A stretch of 64,000 nt of DNA, from assembly GCF_900103935.1 (NCBI RefSeq), contig NZ_FNIC01000001.1:164306-228305 (forward strand), read 5' to 3'. Under the pieces are notes generated by a model. The model saw only the letters and a list, made by a program, of their open reading frames with translations. It was not told the DNA's origin and did no database searches. This stretch comes from Nocardioides szechwanensis (GTDB lineage Bacteria; Actinomycetota; Actinomycetes; Propionibacteriales; Nocardioidaceae). Shown one piece after another: positions 8,801 to 17,609 of the stretch (positions are counted from its first letter, which is position 1; every line of letters begins with the position of its first letter). Position numbers and translations under genes: made by a program.

Positions 8801-9274
8801 TCAGCGAACGCCCCAGGAGTAGGTCTGCTTGCGGAGCTTGAGGTACATGAAGGTCTCGGTGGACACGACGCCCTCGAGGGAGCGGATCCGGCTGGAGATC
8901 AGGTCGAGCAGGTGCTCGTCGGTCTCGCAGACGACCTCGACCAGCAGGTCGTAGCGCCCGGCCGTGATCACGACGTAGTCGACCTCGTCGAGCTCGGCCA
9001 GGGCGTCGGCGACGCCCTCCAGGGGCCCGCTGACGGTCACGCCGATCATCGCCTGGCGCGCGAAGCCGAGCTGCAAGGGATCGGTGACGGCCACGACCTG
9101 CATGACCCCGCTCTCGACCAGGCGCTGCACGCGCTGGCGCACCGCGGCCTCGGAGAGCCCGACCACCTTGCCGATCGAGGCGTAGGAGCGCCGGCCGTCC
9201 TGCTGGAGCTGCTCGATGATCGCCTTGGAGACCTCGTCGAGGGCCACGCCGGTCCGCTCCTGCTTGCGCGTCAT
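8801..9274 (-). CDS. Lrp/AsnC-family transcriptional regulator
   Basis: 157 residues. An N-terminal winged helix-turn-helix (YASIGKVVGLSEAAVRQRVQRL, about residues 31-52) is followed by a RAM/AsnC effector-binding domain of alternating strands ending in TFMYLKLRKQTYSWGVR. The ATG at 9274 gives the usual family length. It is divergent from the polyamine-binding protein gene and cotranscribed with the amine oxidase gene. A recurrent dyad in the intergenic gap and before two other catabolic genes is its likely operator. Effector unknown, possibly an amine or its amino-acid product. Confidence 0.92.
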   Translation of the reverse strand: MTRKQERTGVALDEVSKAIIEQLQQDGRRSYASIGKVVGLSEAAVRQRVQRLVESGVMQVVAVTDPLQLGFARQAMIGVTVSGPLEGVADALAELDEVDYVVITAGRYDLLVEVVCETDEHLLDLISSRIRSLEGVVSTETFMYLKLRKQTYSWGVR

Positions 9275-9316
9275 GGCGCCGATCCTTGCAGTCGCGTCGC
9301 CAGGGGCCAAGAAGTA

Positions 9317-9362
9317 CGCAGGAATTCGTTGCGATCGTGTTTCGTGCCAACGGTTTCCCTTG
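9317..9362. promoter_or_regulatory. candidate Lrp/AsnC operator pair in the divergent regulator/importer promoter
   Basis: Two imperfect 15-bp dyads: 9317-9331 (ends TTCGTTG) and 9348-9362 (CAACGGTTTCCCTTG). Both fit a consensus close to CAACGGAWTCCGTTG, built from the sites here, at 17561-17575 and at 19242-19291. The second dyad ends where a possible -35 begins (TTGTTT at about 9360, 17 bp before AACTAT). Motif and role are inferred by eye. Confidence 0.5.
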
Positions 9363-9427
9363 TTTGCGGTGCCTGCCTCTGAAACTATCCACTCTCAGAG
9401 GCCCCGATCGCCACAGGAGGTACGTGC

Positions 9428-10654
9428 ATGTCCGTGGATCCGGCACGAATGGACGCGCTGATGCGTCTGGCCCGTCTGAGCAACGGCGACCGCTCGGGTG
9501 TCGGACGGCGGACGTTCCTGCGGGGCGCGTCCCTCTCCGCGCTGGCGGTGGGCGTGCCGGGGCTGCTGAGCGCCTGCGGCACCGACTCCCAGACGCAGAC
9601 CACCGACAGCTGCAAGAGCACCGACATCTCCGCCGACGAGCCGGTCCTCAACTTCGCCAACTGGCCGGAGTACATCGACGTCAAGGGCAAGGCTATGCCC
9701 AGCCTCCAGGCGTTCGAGGGCGAGTCGGGCATCACGGTCAACTACAACGCGGAGATCAACGACAACAACGAGTTCTTCGGCAAGGTCAAGGACCAGCTGG
9801 GTGCCTGCGAGCCCACCGGCCGCGACATCATCACGCTGACCGACTGGATGGCGGCACGCCTGATCGGCTACGGCTGGATCCAGGAGCTGGACAAGGCCAA
9901 CCTTCCCAACGTCGAGGCCAACCTCAAGGCAGACCTGAAGTCGCCCACCTGGGACGAGGATCGCGCCTACAGCGTCCCGTGGCAGAGCGGCCTGACCGGT
10001 ATCGCCTACAACGCCAAGTACACCGGCGAGATCTCCAGCTTCGAGGAGCTCATGACGCGCCCCGACCTCAAGGGCAAGATCAGCCTGCTCTCGGAGCTGG
10101 GCGACACGATGTTGTTCATGCTGCTGCTGGAAGGGGCCGACCCGAGCGACTTCGACTCCGAGGAGTGGGACGCCGCCATCGCGCGGCTCGAGGGCTACGT
10201 GGGCTCCGGCCACATCCGCAAGTTCACCGGCAACAACTACATCCGCGACCTCAACGCCGGCAACCTGGTGGCCTGCGAGGCGTGGTCCGGCGACGTGATC
10301 GCCATGCAGTACGACAACCCCGACATCAAGTGGGTCGTACCCGAGGAGGGGCTCGGCATCTGGTCCGACAACATGCTGGTGCCCAACCGCGCCGACCACA
10401 AGGCCAACGCCGAGAAGCTCATGAACTACTACTACGAGCCGGAGGTGGCGGCCACGCTGGCCGCCTGGGTCAACTACATCTGCCCGGTCGAGGGCGCCCA
10501 GGAGGCGATGGAGAAGATCGACCCGTCGCTCGTCGACAACCCGCTGATCTTCCCGGACGACGAGTTCCTGGCCAACGCCTACGGCTTCATGGGCCTGGAG
10601 GACAAGGTCCGACAGCAGTACGACAAGGACTTCGCCCGGGTCATCGGGGCCTGA
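9428..10654 (+). CDS. potD: PotD-type polyamine ABC transporter substrate-binding lipoprotein (Tat-exported)
   Basis: 408 residues. The leader has a twin-arginine motif (RRTFLRG, R27-R28) and a lipobox (LLSAC, C50), so a folded lipoprotein exported by Tat. The mature part begins with VLNFANWPEYID, the signature of spermidine/putrescine-binding proteins (PotD/PotF), and continues with the NWxxYID-type ligand-binding layout. A strong AGGAGG precedes the ATG. First gene of a potD-A-B-C-type operon, divergent from the Lrp/AsnC gene. The precise ligand (putrescine, spermidine or another amine) cannot be fixed from sequence. Confidence 0.92.
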   Translation: MSVDPARMDALMRLARLSNGDRSGVGRRTFLRGASLSALAVGVPGLLSACGTDSQTQTTDSCKSTDISADEPVLNFANWPEYIDVKGKAMPSLQAFEGESGITVNYNAEINDNNEFFGKVKDQLGACEPTGRDIITLTDWMAARLIGYGWIQELDKANLPNVEANLKADLKSPTWDEDRAYSVPWQSGLTGIAYNAKYTGEISSFEELMTRPDLKGKISLLSELGDTMLFMLLLEGADPSDFDSEEWDAAIARLEGYVGSGHIRKFTGNNYIRDLNAGNLVACEAWSGDVIAMQYDNPDIKWVVPEEGLGIWSDNMLVPNRADHKANAEKLMNYYYEPEVAATLAAWVNYICPVEGAQEAMEKIDPSLVDNPLIFPDDEFLANAYGFMGLEDKVRQQYDKDFARVIGA

Positions 10655-10660
10655 GGACAG

Positions 10661-11779
10661 ATGAGCGGCGACCTGACCCTGACGTCCGTCACCAAGTCGT
10701 TCGGCAGGTTCACCGCTGTCGACGACCTCTACCTCACCATCCCCGAGGGGTCGTTCTTCGCCCTGCTGGGGCCGTCCGGTTGTGGAAAGACCACGACCCT
10801 GCGGATGGTGGCCGGGCTCGAGGAGCCCACGGCCGGCACGATCACGTTGGGCGAGCAGGACATCACCCGGCTGAAGCCCTACAAGCGGCCCGTCAACACG
10901 GTGTTCCAGAGCTACGCGCTCTTCCCGCACCTCACGATCGCGCAGAACGTCGCCTTCGGCCGTCGCCGCCAGGGCCACAAGAACGTGGACTCCGAGGTCG
11001 AGAAGATGCTGGAGCTCGTGGAGCTGCAGGCGATGGCCAAGCGGCGGCCGGCCCAGCTCTCCGGCGGCCAGCAGCAGCGCGTCGCCCTGGCTCGTGCCCT
11101 CATCAACCAGCCGCAGGTCCTGCTGCTCGACGAGCCCCTGGGCGCGCTCGACCTCAAGCTGCGTCGTCAGATGCAGATCGAACTGAAGCGGATCCAGACC
11201 GAGGTGGGGCTCACCTTCGTCCACGTCACCCACGACCAGGAGGAGGCCATGACCATGGCCGACACCGTGGCCGTGATGAACGGCGGGCGGATCGAGCAGC
11301 TGGGCGCGCCCGAAGAGCTCTACGAGGCGCCCGCCACCACCTTCGTCGCCAACTTCCTCGGCCAGTCGAACCTCGTGGCCGGCAAGGTCGTCGGCCGGGA
11401 CGGCTCCGTCATCCATCTGGACGTGGAGGGCACCGCCATCACGGCGGGATCCGCCCGCGCCCGCTCCGACGAGGGTGACGTCTGGGTCGGCGTACGGCCC
11501 GAGAAGGTCTACATCAGCGAGAAGGACGAGGAGCGCGGCGACGAGCTCAACTGCCTGGTGGGAGGTGTCGTGAGCGACGTGAGCTTCGTGGGAGTCAGCA
11601 CCCAGTACCTCGTGCGCATGCCTTGGGGTCAGGAGCTCACCGTCTTCGAACAGAACACCGGCAACCGCGAGCGCTTCCGACCCGGCGACCCCGTCGACCT
11701 GCTCTGGCGCCCCGAGCACACCTTCCTCCTCGACGCCTCCCAGGACGCGGCCGCCGGGGTGGACCGGGAGGGCGAGTGA
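10661..11779 (+). CDS. potA: PotA-type polyamine ABC transporter ATPase
   Basis: 372 residues. Walker [10 protein letters not shown] (37-45), signature LSGGQQQR, Walker [13 protein letters not shown] and switch HVTHD are all intact. The C-terminal third is a TOBE-like regulatory domain ([11 protein letters not shown]), as in PotA/FbpC-type importer ATPases. It sits 6 bp after potD and its TGA overlaps the GTG of the permease gene (GTGA), so translation is coupled. It powers uptake through the two permeases that follow. Confidence 0.95.
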   Translation: MSGDLTLTSVTKSFGRFTAVDDLYLTIPEGSFFALLGPSGCGKTTTLRMVAGLEEPTAGTITLGEQDITRLKPYKRPVNTVFQSYALFPHLTIAQNVAFGRRRQGHKNVDSEVEKMLELVELQAMAKRRPAQLSGGQQQRVALARALINQPQVLLLDEPLGALDLKLRRQMQIELKRIQTEVGLTFVHVTHDQEEAMTMADTVAVMNGGRIEQLGAPEELYEAPATTFVANFLGQSNLVAGKVVGRDGSVIHLDVEGTAITAGSARARSDEGDVWVGVRPEKVYISEKDEERGDELNCLVGGVVSDVSFVGVSTQYLVRMPWGQELTVFEQNTGNRERFRPGDPVDLLWRPEHTFLLDASQDAAAGVDREGE

Positions 11780-12690
11780 GCGGCGCCAGGGACCTGCCGG
11801 CCGCGCCGGTCGACAAGGCCTTGCCCGGGCACAGCGACGAGGACACCCGTCGCCGGGGGCCGGCCGGCTACCTGCTGATGCTGCCCGGTGGGCTGTGGCT
11901 GGCGCTGTTCTTCGTCGTGCCCACCGTCACGCTGGTCAGCACCAGCCTCTACGACCCCTCGGGGTCGCTGGCCCTCGGCTACCAGATGACCGGGCACTGG
12001 CAGAACTACACACAGTCGCTCTCCGACTACTCGCCCCAGATCGTCCGGTCCTTCCTCTACGCCCTCATGGCCACCGCCGCCTGTGTGCTGCTGGGCTTCC
12101 CGCTCGCCTACGCGATCGCCTTCAAGGCCGGCCGCTGGAAGTACGTGATGCTGGTGGCGGTGATCGCCCCCTTCTTCACCAGCTTCCTCGTGCGCACCCT
12201 CGCCTGGCAGTACCTCCTCGGCGACAACGAGTTCCTGGTCTCGATGCTGCGCAAGGTCCACATCCTCGGGTCCGACGGCTACCTGCTCGACACGCCGTTC
12301 GCGGTGGTGACGGGGCTGACCTACGGTTTCCTGCCGTTCATGGTGCTGCCCCTCTACGCGTCGCTGGAGAAGATCGACCCGCGGCTCCTCGAGGCCGGCG
12401 CGGACCTCTACGCGTCACCCCTGTCCGTCTTCCGCCACGTGACGCTGCCGCTGGCGATGCCGGGCCTGGTCGCCGGCACGCTGCTGACCTTCATCCCCGC
12501 GTCGGGCGACTACATCAACGCCGAGCTGCTGGGCAACCCGCGCACCCGCATGGTGGGCAACGAGATCCAGGACCTCTTCGGAGCCGGTGACTACCCCACG
12601 GCGGCGGCGCTGTCGGTGACGCTGATGGTGGCGATCGTCGTACTGGTCCTGGTCTACGTACGGCGCGCCGGTACCGAGGAGCTGCTCTGA
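11776..12690 (+). CDS. potB: PotB-type polyamine ABC transporter permease
   Basis: 304 residues from GTG 11776, chosen for its GTGA overlap with potA. A polar N-terminus precedes six predicted membrane segments. The EAA loop that docks on the ATPase is readable as EAGADLYASPLSVFRHVTLPLAMPG. Long periplasmic segment between TM1 and TM2, as in PotB. Its TGA shares one base with the ATG of the partner permease, so the two are made together as a heterodimer. Confidence 0.93.
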   Translation: MSGARDLPAAPVDKALPGHSDEDTRRRGPAGYLLMLPGGLWLALFFVVPTVTLVSTSLYDPSGSLALGYQMTGHWQNYTQSLSDYSPQIVRSFLYALMATAACVLLGFPLAYAIAFKAGRWKYVMLVAVIAPFFTSFLVRTLAWQYLLGDNEFLVSMLRKVHILGSDGYLLDTPFAVVTGLTYGFLPFMVLPLYASLEKIDPRLLEAGADLYASPLSVFRHVTLPLAMPGLVAGTLLTFIPASGDYINAELLGNPRTRMVGNEIQDLFGAGDYPTAAALSVTLMVAIVVLVLVYVRRAGTEELL

Positions 12691-13502
12691 TGGGCCGCGC
12701 CGGACGCTGGCTGGGAGAGCACCTCCTGCTCTTCCTGGGACTGCTCGTGCTGCTCTACATGTTCGTGCCGGTCTTCGTCGTGATCCTGATGTCCTTCAAC
12801 GATCCGGCCAGCCGCAACAGCTACACCTTCGACGGGTTCACGCTGCACAACTGGGCCAACATCTGCGAGCCCTACCAGATGTGCTCCTCGCTCGCCCTCA
12901 GCCTGCGGATCGGCTTCTTCGCGACGCTCGGCGCGACGCTGCTCGGGACGTTGATGGCGTTCGCGATGGCACGCCACCGCTTCCGCGGCCGCGGCGCCGT
13001 GAGCCTCTTCATCTTCCTGCCCATGGCCACCCCCGAGATCGTGATGGGCTCCTCGCTGCTGGCGCTCTTCGTGAGCAGCGGGGCCGCGGGGATCCTCGGC
13101 TTCTGGACGATCTTCATCGCCCACGTGCTCTTCTGCCTGTCCTTCGTGGTGGTCACGGTGAAGGCCCGGCTGGCCGGGCTCGACCCGCGCCTGGAGCAGG
13201 CCGCGATGGACCTCTATGCCAACGAGTGGCAGACGTTCTGGCGGGTGACCTTCCCCCTGGTCTTTCCCGGCATCCTCGCCGCGGCGCTGTTGTCGTTCTC
13301 GCTGTCCTTCGACGACTTCATCATCACCAACCTCAACGCCGGCCAGGAGGTCACGTTCCCGATGTTCGTCTGGGGCGCGGCCCAGCGGGGCATCCCTCCT
13401 CAGATCAACGTGATCGGCACGATCATGTTCGTCGTCGCGCTGGTGATCGTCGCGTCCGGCGAGCTCGGCAGTCGCCGCCGCGCGGGCAAGCTGGGGACAT
13501 GA
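12690..13502 (+). CDS. potC: PotC-type polyamine ABC transporter permease
   Basis: 270 residues with six membrane segments. The EAA-type loop is EQAAMDLYANEWQTFWRVTFPLVFPG. It starts at the last base of potB (TGATG) and its own stop overlaps the next ATG (ATGA), so the aldehyde dehydrogenase gene belongs to the same transcript. FDDFIITNL near the C-terminus is characteristic of PotC/PotI. With PotB it forms the membrane channel. Confidence 0.93.
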   Translation: MGRAGRWLGEHLLLFLGLLVLLYMFVPVFVVILMSFNDPASRNSYTFDGFTLHNWANICEPYQMCSSLALSLRIGFFATLGATLLGTLMAFAMARHRFRGRGAVSLFIFLPMATPEIVMGSSLLALFVSSGAAGILGFWTIFIAHVLFCLSFVVVTVKARLAGLDPRLEQAAMDLYANEWQTFWRVTFPLVFPGILAAALLSFSLSFDDFIITNLNAGQEVTFPMFVWGAAQRGIPPQINVIGTIMFVVALVIVASGELGSRRRAGKLGT

Positions 13503-15013
13503 CGAAGCCGAAGCTGTACGACGTGGTGCCGCACTGGCGGGCCGGCTCGGCGTGGGCGGGCTCGGGTGAGCGCCGTGGCGATGTCTACGACCCGGCGACC
13601 GGTGCGGTCGCACGGCAGGTCGCGTTCGCGTCGGGTGACGACGTCTCCTCGGTGGTGGCGGCCGCCGTCGACGCGGGCCGGGAGTGGGCGGCGGCGTCGC
13701 TGACGCGGCGTACGTCGGTGCTGTTCGCGTTCCGCGAGGTGCTCGCGAGGCGGCGCTCGGAGGTGGCCGCGGCGATCACCGCCGAGCACGGCAAGGTGCT
13801 CGACGACGCGCTCGGCGAGGTACAGCGCGGCCTGGAGGTCGTGGAGTTCGCGTGCGGCGCGCCGCACCTGCTCAAGGGGTCGTTCAGCGACGGGGTGTCC
13901 GGCGGCGTCGACGTCTACTCGATCCGCCAGCCGCTCGGTGTCGTTGCAGTGATCTCGCCGTTCAACTTCCCGGCGATGGTGCCGCTGTGGTTCGTGCCGG
14001 TCGCGATCGCGTGCGGCAACGCGGTGGTGCTCAAGCCGTCGGAGAAGGACCCGTCGGCCTCCCTGCTGCTGGCCGAGATGTGGGCCGAGGCGGGCCTGCC
14101 GGCCGGGGTGTTCTCGGTGCTCCAGGGCGACAAGGTCGCGGTCGACGGGCTGCTCACGCACCCGGACGTGAAGGCGGTGTCGTTCGTCGGGTCCACCCCG
14201 ATCGCCCGCTACGTCTACGAGACCGGCACCACCCACGGCAAGCGAGTGCAGGCTCTCGGCGGCGCCAAGAACCACATGGTCGTACTGCCCGACGCCGACC
14301 TCGAGGCCGCCGCCGACGCCGCCGTCTCGGCCGGCTTCGGGTCCGCGGGGGAGCGGTGCATGGCGATCTCCGCGCTGGTCTGCGTCGACCCGGTCGCCGA
14401 CGCGCTGGTGCCGCTGATCGCCTCGCGGATGGCTGCGTTGGTGACCGGTGACGGCCGGAGTGGCTGTGACATGGGGCCGCTGGTGACCGGCGCCCACCGC
14501 GACAAGGTGGCCGGCTATGTCGCTGCTGGCATCTCTTCCGGGGCTTCGCTGGTGGTCGACGGGCGCTCGGTCGTGCCGTCGGGGTCGTCGGGCGGGTTCT
14601 GGCTGGGGCCGACGCTGTTCGACCGGGTGACGCCCGGGATGTCGATCTACGACGAGGAGATCTTCGGCCCGGTGCTGTCCGTCGTCCGGGTGGCGACGTA
14701 CGACGAGGCGCTCGCGCTGGTCAACGCCAACCCCTACGGCAACGGCGCCGCGATCTTCACCCACGACGGCGGCGCCGCCCGGCGTTTCCAGCGCGAGGTC
14801 GAGGTCGGCATGGTCGGCATCAACGTCCCGATCCCGGTGCCGATGGCCTACTACTCCTTCGGCGGCTGGAAGTCCTCGCTCTTCGGCGACACCCACGCCC
14901 ACGGCACCGAGGGCGTCCACTTCTTCACCCGCGGCAAGGTCGTCACCTCCCGCTGGCCGTCGCCCGACTCCCCGCGCCCCGGCGTCGACCTCGGCTTCCC
15001 GCAGCACACGTGA
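13499..15013 (+). CDS. mmsA: CoA-acylating methylmalonate/malonate-semialdehyde dehydrogenase (MmsA type)
   Basis: 504 residues of the aldehyde dehydrogenase superfamily. Features point to the CoA-dependent MmsA subgroup: catalytic C287 in GSAGERCMAIS, QALGGAKNHMVVLPDAD in place of the usual LELGGK glutamate region, and GMVGINVPIPVPMAYYSFGG. Such enzymes turn methylmalonate or malonate semialdehyde into propionyl- or acetyl-CoA. Being translationally fused to the amine importer operon, it may take malonate semialdehyde made from beta-alanine by the nearby aminotransferase; that link is inferred. The start overlaps potC by ATGA. Confidence 0.9.
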   Translation: MTKPKLYDVVPHWRAGSAWAGSGERRGDVYDPATGAVARQVAFASGDDVSSVVAAAVDAGREWAAASLTRRTSVLFAFREVLARRRSEVAAAITAEHGKVLDDALGEVQRGLEVVEFACGAPHLLKGSFSDGVSGGVDVYSIRQPLGVVAVISPFNFPAMVPLWFVPVAIACGNAVVLKPSEKDPSASLLLAEMWAEAGLPAGVFSVLQGDKVAVDGLLTHPDVKAVSFVGSTPIARYVYETGTTHGKRVQALGGAKNHMVVLPDADLEAAADAAVSAGFGSAGERCMAISALVCVDPVADALVPLIASRMAALVTGDGRSGCDMGPLVTGAHRDKVAGYVAAGISSGASLVVDGRSVVPSGSSGGFWLGPTLFDRVTPGMSIYDEEIFGPVLSVVRVATYDEALALVNANPYGNGAAIFTHDGGAARRFQREVEVGMVGINVPIPVPMAYYSFGGWKSSLFGDTHAHGTEGVHFFTRGKVVTSRWPSPDSPRPGVDLGFPQHT

Positions 15014-15017
15014 CTGA

Positions 15018-15062
15018 CCGCCGAGTCGGCGTAGATCTCCCGCCGAGTCGGCGTAGATCTCC
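15018..15062 (+). repeat. tandem duplication of a 22-bp palindromic unit
   Basis: Two exact head-to-tail copies of a 22-bp unit, 15019-15040 and 15041-15062. Each holds the palindrome CGCCGAGTCGGCG followed by TAGATCTCC. A third copy in opposite orientation, one mismatch over 23 bp, lies at 16093-16115 on the other side of the DUF559/AbiEi-like gene. The tandem copies end 1 bp before that gene's stop codon. Confidence 0.9.
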
Positions 15063-15063
15063 T

Positions 15064-16017
15064 TCAGACGAAGTAGCGACGTGCGCCCAGTGACGCGCGG
15101 GCGATGTCGTAGGCGGCCCGCAGGCGCTGCTCGGCGTCCTGGTGGTGCCCGAAGACGTTGTTGCGTCGGAGGACCTCGACCATCCATCCGCGTTCAGAGC
15201 TGAGCCACGCGCGCCGCTCGGTGTCGTGGGCGACCTGGCCCGGGCTGCTGTGCCATTGCTCGCCGTCGTACTCGGCGGCGAGCAGAAGGTCCTCCAAGCC
15301 GAAGTCCAGGATGAAGACGACGACACCGTCGACGATGACCGGGATCTGCGTCGTGGGTCGTGGAAGGCCGGCAGCGTTCCAGCGTCGACGGGAGGCGCTC
15401 TCGCCGAACGACTGCGAGCCCCCGTCCGCCTGCGGAGCGAGCCCGCGCAGGCCGACTACACCGCGTCGCCGCTTGAACCTCTCGATCTCGGAAAGCAGCT
15501 CCTGATGGTCAACGCCCAGCGCGAGCATCGCGTCCATGCCCGCGAGACGCAGGTCGTCGGTGGGTTGCAGCCGGCCGAGGTCGAGAGCCGTGCGCAGCGG
15601 TGTGGTCACGACGATGCCGTGCACGACCATGAGGTCGCGCTCGAGCATCTCGCGCTCCCCGCTCACAGTCAGCTCGTTGCGCAGGCGTCCATGGTCGCTG
15701 GGCCGGAAGCAGGACACGGGCGGTACAGCGAGGTGCTCATTCGGTGCCATCGCGTTGGGGGCGCCGTGGAGCCAGGCTGCGGTCCGATCGGTCATGACGC
15801 AGTCGCCCGGCACGACAAGTGCGAGTGCGTCGCAGCGAAGCTCGATCGAGTCCGGCACGGCGTCAGCGACGTACACCCCGGCGACCAGACGGCGTAGGTA
15901 GCCGGTCTGCGTGAGTGCGTAGAGCAACTTGTCCTTGACGCCGGCTTCGCGAGCGTCCTGTGTGGTGAACGGTCGGTCCAGCGGCAGCAGCGTCGGTGCG
16001 TCGTCGTACGAGGTCAT
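15064..16017 (-). CDS. AbiEi-like winged-helix protein with C-terminal DUF559/Vsr-type nuclease-fold domain
   Basis: 317 residues from ATG 16017. The N-terminal part (FTTQDAREAGVKDKLLYAL...GYLRRLVAGVYV) resembles the winged-helix module of AbiEi-type antitoxins. The C-terminal part (VVFILDFGLEDLLLAAEYDGEQWH...WLSSERGWMVEVLRRNN) matches the DUF559 layout, a Vsr/PD-(D/E)XK-like fold with D, E and D at metal-binding positions. Such fusions are common in actinobacteria and have no settled function. No toxin gene is adjacent, so a type IV toxin-antitoxin pair is not supported. It is inserted between convergent catabolic genes and flanked by oriented repeats, which suggests acquisition as a cassette. 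Confidence 0.7.
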   Translation of the reverse strand: MTSYDDAPTLLPLDRPFTTQDAREAGVKDKLLYALTQTGYLRRLVAGVYVADAVPDSIELRCDALALVVPGDCVMTDRTAAWLHGAPNAMAPNEHLAVPPVSCFRPSDHGRLRNELTVSGEREMLERDLMVVHGIVVTTPLRTALDLGRLQPTDDLRLAGMDAMLALGVDHQELLSEIERFKRRRGVVGLRGLAPQADGGSQSFGESASRRRWNAAGLPRPTTQIPVIVDGVVVFILDFGLEDLLLAAEYDGEQWHSSPGQVAHDTERRAWLSSERGWMVEVLRRNNVFGHHQDAEQRLRAAYDIARASLGARRYFV

Positions 16018-16092
16018 CCTCTGGACGTGCCCTGCGAGCGCCGTCGATACGCCACGAGTTGGTCGGCCTGTGGACAACCCTCGGACTGGCAG

Positions 16093-16115
16093 GGAGATCT
16101 GCGCCGACTCGGCGG
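16093..16115 (-). repeat. inverted third copy of the cassette-flanking repeat
   Basis: On the minus strand these 23 bp match the units at 15018-15062 with a single T/C change. It lies about 76 bp upstream of the DUF559/AbiEi-like start codon and 11 bp from the aminotransferase stop. It could be the right boundary of an inserted cassette or an operator for the winged-helix protein. Confidence 0.8.
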
Positions 16116-16126
16116 GCACTAACAGG

Positions 16127-17497
16127 TCAGAGCAGCGACCCCGCCTTGTCGAGGACGACCCGCAGGATCTGCTCGATCTCGTCGAAGTGGGACTGGTCGC
16201 AGATGAGCGGGGGAGACAGCTGGACGACGGGGTCGCCACGGTCGTCGGCGCGGCAGTAGAGGCCCTCGGCGTAGAGCGACTTGGAGACGAAGCCGAACAG
16301 CAGGCGCTCGCACTCCTCGGCGGTGAACGTCTCCTTGGTGTCCTTGTCCTTGACCAGCTCGATGCCGTAGAAGTAGCCGTCGCCGCGGACGTCGCCGACG
16401 ATCGGCAGGTCCTTGAGCCGCTCGAGCGTCGCGCGGAACCCGTCCTGGTTCGCCAGCACGTTGTCGAGGACCTTCTCCTCCTCGAAGATCCGCAGGTTCT
16501 CCAGGGCGACCGCGGTCGAGACCGGGTGCCCGCCGAACGTGTAGCCGTGGGCGAACATCGCGCCCGGCTCCAGGAACGGCTCCATCAGGCGGTCGGAGGC
16601 GATCATCGCGCCCAGTGGCGCGTAGCCCGAGGTGATCCCCTTGGCGCAGGTGATCATGTCGGGCAGGTAGCCGTAGCGCTCGGCGCCGAACATGTGCCCC
16701 AGCCGCCCGAACGCGCAGATGACCTCGTCGGAGACCAGCAGTACGTCGTACTCGTCGCAGATCTCGCGGACCCGCTGGAAGTAGCCCGGGGGCGGCGGGA
16801 AGCAGCCGCCGGCGTTCTGGACCGGCTCGAGGAAGACCGCGGCGACGGTGTCGGGGCCTTCGTTCTCGATCGCGACCGCGATCTGGTCGGCGGCCCACAG
16901 GCCGAACGCCTCCAGGTCGTCGGCCCGCTCGGGCGCGCGGTAGAAGTTGGTGTTGGGCACCCGGAACGTCGAGGGCACCAGCGGCTCGAACTGCTGCTTG
17001 AGCCCCGGCAGCCCGGTGATCGAGAGCGCGCCGGCGGTGGTGCCGTGGTAGGCGATCGCGCGGCTGATGACCTTGTGCTTCATCGGCTTGCCGGTGAGCT
17101 TGAAGTAGTTCTTCGCGAGCTTCCACGCGGTCTCGACGGCCTCGCCGCCGCCGCTGGTGAAGAAGACCCGGTTGAGGTCGCCGGGGGCGTACGACGCCAC
17201 CTTCTCGGCGAGCTCGATCGCGTTGGGGTGGGCGTAGGACCACAGCGGCATGAACGCCAGCTCCTTGGCCTGCGCCGCCGCGGCCTCGGCGAGCTCGGTG
17301 CGCCCGTGGCCCAGCTGGGAGACGAAGAGCCCGGCGAGCGCGTCGAGGTACTTCTTGCCCTTCGCGTCCCAGATGTAGGCGCCCTCACCGCGCACGATCA
17401 CCGGCACGTCGGCGTCGGCGTAGGAGCCGTGCCGGGTGAAGTGCATCCACAGGTGGTCCTTGGCGGCGCGCTGCAGGTGGTCGTAGTCCAACGTCAT
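16127..17497 (-). CDS. class III PLP aminotransferase (omega-amine/beta-alanine:pyruvate type)
   Basis: 456 residues. PLP lysine K286 lies in ITCAKGITSGYAPLG, after the cofactor-binding SDEVICAFGR. N-terminal LWMHFTRHGSY and the LSPPLICDQ region are typical of the omega-amino acid and putrescine:pyruvate (SpuC-like) subgroup rather than GabT. It would transaminate putrescine, a polyamine fragment or beta-alanine to the aldehyde or semialdehyde, feeding the two aldehyde dehydrogenases nearby. It is divergent from the amidohydrolase gene, and the shared promoter gap carries the clearest copy of the putative Lrp/AsnC dyad. Confidence 0.88.
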   Translation of the reverse strand: MTLDYDHLQRAAKDHLWMHFTRHGSYADADVPVIVRGEGAYIWDAKGKKYLDALAGLFVSQLGHGRTELAEAAAAQAKELAFMPLWSYAHPNAIELAEKVASYAPGDLNRVFFTSGGGEAVETAWKLAKNYFKLTGKPMKHKVISRAIAYHGTTAGALSITGLPGLKQQFEPLVPSTFRVPNTNFYRAPERADDLEAFGLWAADQIAVAIENEGPDTVAAVFLEPVQNAGGCFPPPPGYFQRVREICDEYDVLLVSDEVICAFGRLGHMFGAERYGYLPDMITCAKGITSGYAPLGAMIASDRLMEPFLEPGAMFAHGYTFGGHPVSTAVALENLRIFEEEKVLDNVLANQDGFRATLERLKDLPIVGDVRGDGYFYGIELVKDKDTKETFTAEECERLLFGFVSKSLYAEGLYCRADDRGDPVVQLSPPLICDQSHFDEIEQILRVVLDKAGSLL

Positions 17498-17528
17498 GCC
17501 CCCATGGTGCTGCCCTCCCGGCCGAGTC

Positions 17529-17576
17529 GCAAGTGAATCCTCTGTGAAACGGCCGAATTTCGACGGAATCCGTTGC
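17529..17576. promoter_or_regulatory. candidate Lrp/AsnC operator between aminotransferase and amidohydrolase genes
   Basis: The 15-mer CGACGGAATCCGTTG at 17561-17575 is palindromic at all but one pair (plus a central A). A weaker inverted half-site GCAAGTGAATCC lies at 17529-17540. The spacing to the second half (36 bp centre to centre) nearly equals that in the gap before 19312 (37 bp). Confidence 0.55.
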
Positions 17577-17609
17577 CGCGAGGTAACAAGGGCCTGCTAG
17601 ACATGCGCC

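Noticed and set aside
15064..16017. Complete type IV toxin-antitoxin locus
   Set aside because: Only the AbiEi-like domain is present and it is fused to DUF559. No AbiEii nucleotidyltransferase gene is adjacent.
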